Source of the DNA: Cryptomeria japonica | Taxonomy: Eukaryota > Streptophyta > Pinopsida > Cupressales > Cupressaceae | Assembly (NCBI RefSeq): GCF_030272615.1 | Contig: NC_081411.1 | Coordinates: 39,237,140 to 39,295,139, forward strand | Direction of reading: 5' to 3' | Length of the DNA: 58,000 nt | Shown here: in pieces, positions 42,331 through 53,900 of the stretch | Layout of the letters: the number at the start of each line of letters is the position of its first letter | Numbering within the stretch: position 1 is the first letter of the stretch | Program-made: the position numbers and the translations under genes | Notes under the pieces: model-generated | The model's input: only the letters and a program-made list of their open reading frames with translations | The model's database searches: none | What the model was told of the DNA's origin: nothing

Positions 42331-43573
42331 TATTGGCCATTTGGAGGAATTGATTATGTGTTACATTGATGTTTTGTCATTGATGCCAACACTAGCTGTC
42401 TGGATGCTTTACCGACACCCTTCTGGTCCTGGTAGGATGAGTGGTTTCTAGTTGGTTTGGATCTGGCATGATCCGATAGGCTCCAATATGGTTTGGTTAT
42501 GGAATTGGCTTATTCATGATACTCATGTTGATATTTAGTCAGTTGGTTTTGGTCTGGTGATCGGATGCTATTATGTTTACTTCGAAGCTTGGCTTGCAGT
42601 TCTGACAAGGGTTTCACTGCCAAAGCTTTTGATGAAGATATGTGATGATGTGCATGAGTGTTGTTGGTGCAAGTTCCAGTATGGTTTCAGGATGCTGATG
42701 GTGATCATATTTGAGACTTGGCGGACGGAGATCATTGCTTTAATGTGTGGACCTATATTGGGTCTCGGTTGATCTAGGTTATGGATCGGCTAAATGTAAC
42801 ATGTGGATTGGACCTCTCGATGTGTTTTTGGGATGTCTTATGTGTTGGATATTATTTGTTTGATCTAAGGCCGACATGTTTTGTAATTATGTAATAGGTT
42901 TATTGTCTGGTAGCTCACCTGATTGTTTATGGTCAAGGGTTTGTAAATATGTGATGTAAGATCTCATTGTAGATCATGATGGGAATCAGATGATATGTAA
43001 TGTATGAATAATGCAATATCAATCAGGCAGCATATTTGGTTGATCATTAGAGATCGAAGTGGGTTTATGTAAGAGGATTTATTCCTCCGGTATTGAGCTT
43101 TAACTAAGCTGTACTCATGCATACGAGATGTTATCTTTGCAGTTCAAACACCTCCGGATTGTAATCAGGATTTCTATGTTGTCAGTGAGACTCCTTTTGC
43201 GATGAGTAGTGCACTCTAGGCTATTGCCCTTCCTGCAAATGCAGGCCCCTCAATTGTATTTCACATACTTACTGTAGAAGTATTATCTAACTGTGGGTAG
43301 GGTTCCCACTGTGGGTTTTCCATTTACCGGGTTTTCTACATATAAATCTTGGTGTCATGTGGATGGTATTTATTCTCTGATTATTGTTTGTGCTTAATTG
43401 GTTTAACTGTTATTCCAGTATTTGGTTTAAGCATTTCGATATCAATGTTTTGGGTTCCTGTATTAAAGTTTTAATTGCCAAATGTTCTTGTAATATGAGA
43501 CTACGGATTCAATCCCCCCTCCCCTCCCCCCCCCCACTCTCAATTGTCTTCTGGTTAGTTGAACTGTCTAACA
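42331..43573 (+). repeat. Outer copia 3' LTR
   Basis: It is collinear with 15403-16616. The first dinucleotide is TA where TG is expected, a G-to-A change. It ends GTCTAACA. A C-rich run, CCCCCCTCCCCTCC, lies near 43516. Confidence 0.92.
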
Positions 43574-44399
43574 GGACTTTCACTTTGTATCTGCAACCTA
43601 GAATATAGAGTCACTTCTCCTAAACAGTTGCCATTAGAGTCACTAGTTAGCAAGTAGTTCCTCCACACATGGAAACTCATGTTCAAAGTTAAACTTGTCA
43701 TTGTTCCCACACTATTGTAATAAAGTGTCTAATCACATAAAAAAAGGGGTAGCTTCTCATTGAATATGATTATTATAGCGCATAGAAAACATTGTTTGTG
43801 ATAATTTTGTTGCATCTAAGCCAATATAAGGATCATATGTGGAATTGAAAAGATGTGTATTTAAAGAGATCAATCTCCTTTGTTTTTGTATGATTGAATA
43901 TGTTGATGTAACTAATGTTATCCATGACAAAGTAAATTACAAAGGTGGTATGTGTAGTGCAAAGTAACATGTGGAATAGAGAGTGTCAAAATGACAATGA
44001 AAAATTACAAAGGTCCTTCTTGATATCATTCTAATCCAATCTTAGATAGGGGATGTATGTTATCTATTGTAATTAGCTTTAAGGTTGGTGCATCTTAATT
44101 TTTAGAAGGTCATAGGAAGAGGAAGAGGAAGAGCAGTGACAAGTATAATGAAAGACAAAACACTAAAACAAGAACACTTTTTGATAAGCAAGTCTATCAA
44201 AGGATTTCTTAGATTTGTTATAGATAGTAGCCAAAACATGGTTCTATTAAGAAAGGAAGCAATTTCATTAGATAGATTTGCACTTCCTAATATAGACCCT
44301 AACATCACCTAGAAAGGGGTAAGATAGATATCACATAACTATAGCAAGTAAAACATAAATATTTTATCAAATGTCAATGAGGGGCTCCATAGGCAACAA
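43574..44399. other. AT-rich DNA right of the outer copia element
   Basis: No gene or repeat is recognised, apart from the probable copia target duplication GGACT at 43574-43578. Purine-rich AGGAAGAGGAAGAGGAAGAG lies near 44113. Confidence 0.45.
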
Positions 44400-45720
44400 A
44401 GTCAAAACTATTAAAAATGAGAAGCACTTTAGAGTCCGTTCAATAAAAATGCTATGCAAAGTATAGGCCCAGAAGGACCAACATCAACAAAAGGTTCCTT
44501 GATTTTATCTACAATTAAAGATGGTGTTACAAGATATAAAATAACATGAGTCAAATATCTTTTAAGATCCAAATAAAAAAATAGCATTGCTGAAATACAC
44601 CTAAACCTACATTCACATGTGTTTTGAAGACAACAAGAAAATAGAGCCACACATCCACTTCAAGTTTAATCAACATCTTCTTGATAAAGTTAAGGATGTC
44701 CTCAAAATAGCCAACACAAGCAAGCAGTTCAAGCACATTCAAAATGATCAATTGAAAATGTAATGTAGTAAAGGTTACCCATGTGATTAAAATATGTACA
44801 ACAGACATTCTAAACCTGCTTGGCTGCATGCACATTTAACACAAAGTTTAGTTTCAGAATATGTTCCAAAGCCCTTCACTAATCCAAATACATTTTGAGA
44901 GCATCCTTGAAAAAATCATTTTGTTCATATCCCAGAAACATTACATTCTCTGAGACCACATTTTTCTTAGGCATTTTGTCAAACAGTTTCTAAACCTGCT
45001 TGGCTGCATGCACATTTAACACAAAGTTTAGTTTCAGAATATGTTCCAAAGTCCTTCACTAATCCAAATACATTTTGAGAGCATCCTTGAAAAAATCATT
45101 TTGTTCATATCCCAGAAACATTACATTCTCTGAGACCACATTTTTATTAGGCATTTTGTCAAACAGTTTACGTGCCTTGTTTATGCCTTCACATTTTCCA
45201 TATCTGTCTATTAGAGCATTTCGATCAAATCTCTCTATCCATTAAGGTTGCGGAGTCTGGCTCTAGATCTATTGAAAGTTTCTGAAGCCTTTTGAACAAA
45301 TCCCTTTTACGTATATCCTTGCAAGCATGGCATTTTATGAGACAACATTTTTTTAAGGCATTTTGCATACATGTATAACAAAGCAGTTGCAACTATGATA
45401 TCCCACAAGATTCTTTACCTTTCACCTGTGGTGGATGACCATACCCTGTTCCAAAGCTCCCATTTTGACACAGGCAGGGAGGATGCTGGCAAAGATTGCA
45501 GCCAATTAGATCATCTTGAAGGTTTCTGAAGCTTTTTCAACAAACGCATCCTGTCCATATCCTGCAATCGTAGCATTCAAGCAGGCCAAGTTTCTGTGCC
45601 TATCGCACAAACAGTTAGAATGCGTTGTCTATTCTTCCACATTTTGCATACGTGCCTACCAGGGCATTTCCTGACAGCGCTCATACCCTATTCCAAAGCT
45701 GCAATTTTAGGAACAGGCAG
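44400..45720 (-). pseudogene. PPR pseudogene with E-type C-terminus
   Basis: On the minus strand, from 45720 downwards: a KIAALEXGM piece, TYAKCGRIDNA in a shifted frame (45655-45620), CVKMGALEQGM-like residues (about 45460), DIIVATALLYMYAKC (about 45400), and MPKKNVVSENVMFLGYEQND (from two tandem copies near 45150 and 44970). Then GYFEDILNFIKKMLIKLEVD and VFKTHVNVGLGVFQQ (about 44730-44590) match the E-motif region of plant PPR proteins (MPIKPDxxVWxxLLxxCRxHxNxELGE). Most repeats are broken by stops or frameshifts. The orientation and upstream flank (45830-45940) are shared with the relic at 23550-24290. Confidence 0.82.
44809..45168. repeat. 180-bp tandem duplication inside the PPR pseudogene
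   Basis: TCTAAACCTGCTTGGCTGCA begins at 44809 and at 44989. I see only two or three differences across 180 bp (for example CCCTTCAC against TCCTTCAC). The copies are much more alike than the PPR relic is to a working gene, so the duplication is recent. Confidence 0.93.
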
Positions 45721-45829
45721 AGACTACGCATGAAAATTTTTGGTCTGAAATTTGTTTGTCCGTACGAAAATAATATGGGCGGTACCGCGGTAGGATACAG
45801 CCATTCAAAAAAAACTTTAAATTTGGACG

Positions 45830-45940
45830 GGGCTTAAAAGCCAACTGAAACGGAATTTGTGAAAGGCAAATAGAATGGTTGAAGAGGGTCCACCAGCCAC
45901 CTAAGCTGACCAGCGCTTAGTGTGTACTGTTTAAGCCAGC
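45830..45940 (-). promoter_or_regulatory. Upstream flank of the PPR pseudogene
   Basis: CTTAGTGTGTACTGTTTAAG at 45917-45936 is the third occurrence of the element also seen near 24262 and (complement) 8664. It lies some 200 bp beyond the first PPR residues recognised. It may be a conserved promoter element of this gene family, or simply shared ancestry. Confidence 0.5.
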
Positions 45941-46031
45941 CCAACAAGATTAACCACTTTCATTTTCTTGTTATTCGATAGTAGCAAATTAGCAATAAAT
46001 AAATCGTCTTTTAGGAAATCCGGAGTTGCGG

Positions 46032-46929
46032 TATTTATATATTGATACCAACCACTTGAAGCCCGAGTTCAACATCGTTTCTCTCCGTGTCTCATAGTTT
46101 ACTTAGGATTTTAAGACAATAACGAAAACTGTTTGTAAAATGCAGACTGGAAGGAAAGGTTGCAGTAATCACAGGAGGATCACGAGGACTTGGTGAAGCC
46201 ACCGTTAGGCTGTTTGTCAATCATGGAGCCAAAGTCATAATTGCAGACATTGCAGATGACGCTGGCATGAAAGTGGCCAAATCCCTTTCTCCCTGGGCGA
46301 CATATATCCACTGTGATGTAGCAAAGAGCAAGATGTAAGCGCAGCAGTTGATTTGGCCATTGAAAAGCACGGAAAACTAGATATAATGTTTAACAACGCA
46401 GGAGTCAGCAACACCCAGAAGAGGAGCGTGGCAGAGTGAGATGGAGCAATTCGAGCGAGCGTTGAACATAAATCTGAAAGGAGTAATGCATGGTATTAAG
46501 CATGCAGCCCACGTTATGATCACCAGGAAAATGGGCTGCACTATTTCTACGGCGAGTATAGCAGGTGCTATGGGAGGAACTTCTTACTCCTACACAGCCT
46601 CCAAACATGCAGTCATTGGGCTGACTAAAAATGCTGCAGTCGAACTGGGGAAATAGTGTATAAGAGTAAAATATTATGTTTCTCCTGGTGTTGTTGTCAG
46701 AGATAGGGTGATGAATATCCGTGGAGAGACCCCTACAGCAGAGCTAAAGGCTCAGATGGAGGCCTTGTTTAGCAGCCGGGGAAACTTAAAAGAAGCAATC
46801 CTTGAAACAGAGGATATTGCAGAGGCTGCTTTGTATCTGGCGAGTGAGGGATCCAAATATGAAAACGACCATAATATTGTGGTAGATGGAGGATTAACGA
46901 TTGTAAACAACGAATGGGCACTGTACTAG
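46032..46929 (+). pseudogene. Short-chain dehydrogenase/reductase pseudogene
   Basis: SDR enzymes of this class oxidise or reduce small alcohols with NAD(P). A TATA box (TATTTATATATT, 46032-46043) lies about 95 bp before ATG 46140. After one extra base the frame reads [20 protein letters not shown], with the TGxxxGxG cofactor motif, then HCDVAKSK. A frameshift at about 46325 leads to KHGKLDIMFNNAGVS, which has the NNAG motif. A second shift leads to NLKGVMHGIKHAAHVM and STASIAGAMGG followed by YTASK, the catalytic Ser, Tyr and Lys. A stop replaces a residue after AAVELGK. The end is IVVDGGLTIVN, stop at 46927-46929. It resembles secoisolariciresinol dehydrogenase-like plant SDRs. The frame damage is slight, so death is recent; no intron is seen. 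Confidence 0.85.
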
Positions 46930-47964
46930 TGATCGATGGTAGAACCAGAATCCAATTTTTCTTTTTCGAAAGAATTTTTATGTTTGTATTGTATCAAGTT
47001 CGGCAAGATTGGAATTGATCAATTCGAATTGTCGCTTAGTAACTTAATGATTCAAGGAAATAAATTTCTATTCTAATCTTTAGGATATAATTTATATTTA
47101 AATTAAATAAATAAAAAGCGAGTAATGAATGTCCAGATTTAAATTAAAGATGAAAATTGAGGAGTTGGAAAAAAGTAATTCAATAATTACTCATTTTAGT
47201 ACAATATCAATGTGTTTTTTAATGTTCATTTGTTAATGTATTTGAATGGACACTTAGAAAATATATATAGAAAAATGATTAGAATATTGGGACTAAAGTT
47301 TGATAATATTTGAGTTGATGTAAATAATCTTGTGTTTCTTATGTAGTTACGAATAAGATTTAATTGTGAGCTTAGTCTTTTATATTACAACCATGTAGAT
47401 GGTATTTCTTGAGAACACTTTGTACAATCAAGTTTGCCTCATCTTAACTAGTTTTATATTAATGGAACTTTTAGAATCTATTACACAACATCTTCTAGCT
47501 TATTTTTGAAAAGGTTTTGTATTAAAAAGTATAATGGTTGTACTTTCAATGTGAGAAAAGAAGATTTGGTTTACAAGATCACAATCATGTCATGCAATAG
47601 ATACTTGATGACCTCACGTCCATGTAGAGATGTGCCTTGAAACTGCTTGTGAATTGAACGTAGCTTTTGGAAAGTGGGCAACAAGGGCACTCACTTAGAC
47701 ACTCTAGAAGCAAGCAGAATAAAAAAAGAAAAATCACTAACCTATGTAGAAGAATCTCAACCAAACAATTAAGACCCCTACTACTAAAGAGAAGGTAGAC
47801 ATCTATGTAAACCCTCTAAGGAAAGAAGGCTTCAGCCACTCAGAACCAAGTAAAAGCCAAATAGAAGAGTAGGAAGAGGAAAGAAATCCAAATCTTCCAT
47901 GGCACAAAATACATGCACAAAGCCCACGAGCACTTTATCAAGACATCCACTAATGAATGTCTAG
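46930..47964. other. AT-rich intergenic DNA
   Basis: This is the 3' flank of the SDR pseudogene. No gene, RNA or repeat is recognised. Confidence 0.45.
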
Positions 47965-47991
47965 CACTACTACATAGAGGGGGGTTTTAAG

Positions 47992-48837
47992 CAGAGAAAC
48001 GAGACTCACCCGGAATCGCCCAAACTCGGCGAGTCCAAGTCCGAGTCAAGCCAAACGAGTCCAGGGGCTCGGACTCGGACTCGGCCGAGTCTGGAGAGTA
48101 AACTCGCCAGACTCGCCAAGTTGGCGATTTTGGCCCAAAATCGCCAAACTCGACAAGTCCCGAGCCCTGGACTCGGTCGGCGTTGGCACAACTAAAAAGT
48201 CAAAAAAAAAATAGTTTGGAAAGTTTTTTTAAATCCGTTTTTTAATGTTAATTGTCTTCTAGCCCTAAAAGTGACTTTCATTTCATTCACTTGCAAAAAA
48301 AGGAAGAGTAAAGTGAGTTGGGAAGAAAAACAAGGGTGCATAGAAGAAAAACCAGCAAGGAGGAAGCTCAAGTTTTCTTCAATTTGTCACATTGGAGCTG
48401 CATTGTGTTTCGATCAGAGAAACGAGACTCACCCAGAATCGCCCAAACTCGGCGAGTCCGAGTTCGAGTCAGGCCAAACGAGTCCCAAGGGCTCGGACTC
48501 GGACTCGGCCGAGTCTAGAGAGTAAACTCGCCAGACTTGCCGAGTTGGCGATTTTGGCCAAAAATCGCCAAGCTCGGCGAGTCCCGAACCCTGGACTCGG
48601 CCGGTGTTGGCACAACTAAAAAGTCAAAAAAAAAATAGTTTGGAAAGTTTTTTTAAATCCGTTTTTTAATGTTAATTGTCTTCTAGCCCTAAAAGTGACT
48701 TTCATTTCATTCACTTGCAAAAAAAGGAAGAGTAAAGTGAGTTGGGAAGAAAAACAAGGGTGCATAGAAGAAAAACCAGTAAAGAGGAAGCTCAAGTTTT
48801 CTTCAATTTGTCACATTGGAGCTGCATTGTGTTTCGA
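47992..48837 (+). repeat. 423-bp tandem duplication of the hAT left end
   Basis: The unit beginning CAGAGAAACGAGACTCACCC starts at 47992 and at 48415, with few differences. Each unit holds one copy of the left TIR, the CGAGTC-rich subterminal region, a poly-A tract and a CTTGCAAAAAAAGGAAGAG stretch. The element therefore has two left termini in the same orientation. Short ORFs in the units are read-throughs. Confidence 0.93.
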
Positions 48838-50986
48838 TTTGGTGCATCAAGAGTTGGATAGGAAGAATTTGCAACTCATTTCAAGCTTGTTGTAAGAGGT
48901 AAGATTGTTTTATTTAACATTATTTTGTTTCTTATATGCAAAAATTCCATTTTCTATTCATTTATTTTGAAAGTTTTACATTTTCTTGTATGCAAGATCT
49001 TTTGTATGTTTGTAATTTGTATGTAGCATGTAGTATGTAGTTGTACTATGTAGGGTTGTATGTAGGGTTTGTAAATTTTATTTTTTTTAAATTGTAAGGT
49101 TTGACAAACCCTACAATTTTTTTTAAAAAAAATTTACAAACCCTACTTTAGTTTTTTTGAATGTATGTATTAATTTTATTTTGTATTTGTAATGTTTTAT
49201 TGCAGCAAACTTCACTTTATTATTTGCCTCAACTTCAACTTTCACAAAACTATCCTAAAATGTCTACTTCGGCTTCTAGACCCCCCATGAGAAAGGACCC
49301 TGCTTGGAAATATCATGAGGATTTTCTAGGGCAAGGAAAGGGAAAAACAAAATGTATGTTTTGCAAAACAATATTACATGGAGGTATATATAGGCTGAAA
49401 TACCATATTGCTGGTGTGCGTGGACATGATGTCGAACCATGCCTAAAAGCAGTCTCTGAGGCCATACGTGATTGTTATGTAATGGTTGAAGAGATTGAAA
49501 GAAAAAAGAAACAAAAGGAGGATCGAGCGGTCATTGGAAGAGTGACAGTTTTAGGAAGAGGGACACAGTTAGGTTGTGTTGGAAGCCCTTCTTCCTTACC
49601 TCCATGTTGTCCCACTCAGTTTGCTACTGCTGGTGCTTCCGTTTCTGCTTCTGCTTCTATAAGTGGCAGTGCCACTGCCACTTCTCATGCTCCTACCACT
49701 AGTAGTTGTAGTGGGAATGTTACCATTGGACCTAGGATTCGTAAATCTAGGTTGGATTCCTTCTTTGTGCCTTGCACTATTCCTGGGTCCCAACCGTCAC
49801 TTGAGGGCATGGGTTGGAACAAGGAGATCCATGAAGCTGCTAAAATGGCAATTGGCAGGTTTTGGAGCTACAACTGTATTCCATTCTTTGTAGCCAGGTG
49901 AATGTTTTACTAACTTTTATGTTTGATAACTTTGATTGTTTTAATTTTTATACTTAACTTATCTCATTGAATTTTTATACTTAACTTATCTCATTGAGTT
50001 TCTTTGCGACGGGTCTCCTTATTGGCAGCAAATGGTTGATGCCATTACCATATGCGGGGCAGGGTTCAAAGCCCCTAGTGAGGGTGATTTGAGGGGACCC
50101 ATTTTGTCTCAAATGGTGGATGATGTGAAAAAGGACTTAGATGAACAACGCCACATATAGAGCACTAAAGGTTGCACCATCATGACTGATGGTTGGACGG
50201 ATAGGAGAAATAGAACTCTCCTTAATTTTCTTGTTTCTTCCGCAGGTGATTGATTAATTTTAGTTTCATATAGTCTTTAATTTTTTATTTTTTTCTCTAA
50301 TGGTTTATTGAATGATCATTGACCTAGCTTTATTTTTTTATTTCAGGGGGCACCGTTTTCATCAAGTCCATTGATGCCTCCGCCCATTGCAAGAATGCCA
50401 CCTACCTATGTGAGCAGATAGAGGAGGTGATTGAAGATGTGGGTGAGGAGAACATGGTATAGGTAGTGACCGACAATGCAGCAAATTATGTTGTTGCGGG
50501 TAAACTTTTGATTACAAACTAATTTTGTTTGCAAATTAATTACTATCTTGTAGTTTGTACCTCCATTAATTACAATTTACAATGCAACAAATTATGTTGC
50601 TGCAGGTAGACTATTGATGGAGAGGCACCCATCTATAGTTTGGACTCCATGTGCTGCTCGTTGCATTGACCTCATGTTGGAGGATATTGGAAAAATCCCA
50701 TGGGTCAAGAGATGTGTAGAAAGGGCAAGAAATGTCTGCAAATTTGTATATAATCATTCATGGATGTTGGCTCTTATGAGACAATACACAGAGCAGAAGG
50801 AGTTGCATCGTCCAGGAATCACAAGATTTGCCACAAACTTCCTCACATTGCAGTCCATGCTTAGGTCTAAGCCTGCCTTGAGACGTATGATTGTTGGTGA
50901 GGAGTGGTCTTCCTCATCCTATGCTACCACCCCTGCAGGGATAGAGATGGCAGACTGCATTTTTGATGAGCAAGGCTTTTGGGTCC

Positions 50987-53900
50987 TGTTGACGTGTATT
51001 TTATACACAATCATACACAGAATAAAATACCAATAGGCATCTTATCCTCTCTTGAGAAAATAGTCTCTAACTACTGAAGATCTGCATAAAGGATCAGTTA
51101 GGTAGACTCCAAGGTTCTTTGATGTAGGGTCTCTACGTGTGGACAAGCTCCAGTGGTATGATGTGATTTGTTGGGATCACAAGGAGACTTACATGTGATG
51201 ATTGAACTTCCGATCTGCTTTGCTGGACACAGGCTCTTACTAACTTAGATTTGAAAAAATGAAAAAAGATAAGGGCGAAGAGAGGATCTAATCCTAATAC
51301 TAAGAATGTAGGAGCAATGATTTGATTTTTGATGAAACTCTAACTAGATCTTGTTTTGACATCAATGGAACATCTACACAAGACTAGTGCGATCTTCTAA
51401 GGGAAGCTTTATGATGTTCAAATCATCACTGCAGCATGGACACCATCAAGTTGATGCATATCAATGAAGAAGCGACAAATTGAAATTGAGCTTAGGCTGA
51501 ACGATTCCAGTTGACTACACAAGGCAAGTCTGCAATCAACAAACTGCTAGTAGTATGGATATACGAATTCCACCATCTATCAATCACATTTCCTCCATTC
51601 ATCTAATCATCTACCATCTAGGATTGAAGACTCAACAAGAAACCATGCAAATTGCAAGAAACGACACTCTTCACCATTACTTCAATGAAAATGGAGTTTG
51701 TTTACAATCAATGGCAACAATTTCTTGCCTTGTCCTCCTATTCTACTCTCTATCTACTAACTACTTTCAACTATTTACAACTCTCTCTCTAATTATTGCT
51801 AATTAGCCTTTACAAATGAAATACCTGGGCTTATATAGTGCCCACAATACAATTTGATGGCTTAGATCAATTCAAGATCAATGGCCAAGATTCAACAATG
51901 AAAACCCTAATTAGGGTTTGTTACAACCATTACATAACATTTAATACTTGACCAATGATAAAATTGTATTGCTTGGACACATGTCCCTTCTAGAAAAATC
52001 GACCAATGGATAGCCAGGGTAGGTACATCGGAGTTTGTGCCACCTTCCATGAGTTAAGTACATTGAATCTGAACACGCTGAGGTGGACCACACTGATTGG
52101 AGACGTGATGACTAGGATGCCACCTCATCTGACACTTGTAACTTTGGTAAATATTCAACTTGATGTTGTTGAGAAGCTTGCTTTAATTAATTCATCTAGA
52201 ATTATTTGCTTCTTCAACGAGCCCTTTGTTCTAACTCCTTGTGTCCTTGATGTGCAGGAAGATGATGTACCTCGCCTTGGAATGCTGGATTGAAAGAGAT
52301 CGCCCTTGTCCTTACTTGATCGTCCTGGCGAAGACCGTCCTGGATCCGGCTTGATTTTCCTTGAAGAGATCTCCATTTGATGCCTACACAACATTTCAAA
52401 ATTAGTACCATGATTTAGCAATACATAACATAAATTAGAGAGCAAATTTTAGGAAACTTAATGATAAGTCCTTTATTAATCATTTCCTAAAAAAGATTGA
52501 GCTAAGGATTCAAAATTCAAAATTCAAGCTTAAGGCAATGACGATCAAAATTCGAAATTAAAACAAGAGATCTTGCCATACCTTACTTGAGAGCTTAACT
52601 CTAAAATGCAAAATGAGGAATTTGCCTAGGCAAAATTTGAAATAAGATGGTCTTCAACGTGATCTCCCTTCAAAATAGCAATTTCGCCACCTTTCAAGTT
52701 TTGACGTGATCTTCAAGCCTTTGACAAGTTCGCACCTATAGAATTTTCAAGTTCGCACCCCTTTTGAATATAATTCGCACCTCTTTGTCTTCCTTAAATC
52801 GCACTTGAGATGATAAAATAACAATGTGAAAATAATGATCTTCACCACCCTCCTTTATAAGTGCTTACCTCTCATCATTATTTAGGCCGACTTTTGTAAA
52901 AATAAAGCAATTATAAATGATTTTTTAATAAATAAGAAAGGCCGACCTTCATAAAACAATAAAATACCAAGCGCTCTATAATAATTAATTAATTTGCCAT
53001 CGTTTTTAATTAATAAACTTCGATTTTTTTTACAAGGCAAAAATTAATTAATATTTAAATGCAATATTTAAATGCTATTTTTAATTAAATTTTCAATCTT
53101 ATCGAATTTTCTAGCATTTAAATAAATTCAAAAATGTGTTTGAGCGCCAAAATATTTTGAAGATGGAAAGATACGTACCTCATCGCCCTGGTCCCTTGGA
53201 GAGGGACAAGAGCGATCCATCAATTTGGTCTTGATCCTTGCATTTTTGACATCCAAAATCTTGATCCTTACATTCAAATCAACCACTTTGTCGGGTCCTT
53301 CGAGTTTGATTGTCTTGCCTGTGTGAACAAATGCCTTTATAACCATTATCGCCCTGGTCCCTTGGAGAGGGACAGGAGCGATCTTCATGTTTTCACGTTG
53401 ATCTTGCATCTTCGATCTCCAATCTTTATCATAAGGCGAATAATGACATCATTTCTCCACTCCACGCTTGTTTCATTTGACTTCTATGAGGCAAATTCAA
53501 TGTTTGGAGGATCATCGCCCTGGTCCCTTGGAGAGGGACAGGAGCGATCCTTGTCTTCTAGCTTGCAACTCTTCATTCTTGATTTTAACTTCTCCTTTAT
53601 TACCTTTCAAACAACGCTTTGAACCCTTTGCAAGTTTGTTTTGTCATGATCTTCGAAGGAAAATGAGTGTTTTGGCAAATATCGCCCTGGTCCCTTCCTG
53701 AGGGACAGGAGCGATCTTAGTGTCCTGGCTCAAATTTGCAAACTTTTGATCTTCGTTCTTCGTTCATTGCCTTCCAAAGGACGTCCTTGACCTTGGCTAT
53801 CCTTGCCTTGTCTTGGTTTTGACGAAACATAAGTGTTTTAATAAAAATCGCTTTGGTCCTTGTCCAAAGGACAGGAGCGATATAAGTTCCTTGCACAAAT

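Larger units (their letters stand above)
15403..43573 (+). mobile_element. Ty1/copia retrotransposon expanded to 28 kb by nested insertions
   Basis: The two LTRs (15403-16616 and 42331-43573) are clearly the same sequence. The flanking pentamers GCACT (15398-15402) and GGACT (43574-43578) match at four of five positions and probably are the target duplication. Gag starts at 16675 and is cut at 16996 by the CACTA element, resuming at 28457. Pol runs to 33522, interrupted by the solo LTR at 30322-31545. The 3' untranslated region is cut at 33802 by another LTR element and resumes at 42141. Removing the three insertions leaves about 7.1 kb, a normal size for a copia element with 1.2-kb LTRs. Domain order is copia: integrase before reverse transcriptase. 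Confidence 0.92.

Noticed and set aside
49161-49259. Upstream ATG extending the transposase by 33 codons
   Set aside because: A polypyrimidine stretch and TTGCAG acceptor at about 49200-49206 suggest a 5' UTR intron end, and the added residues are hydrophobic and unlike hAT proteins. I used the ATG at 49260.
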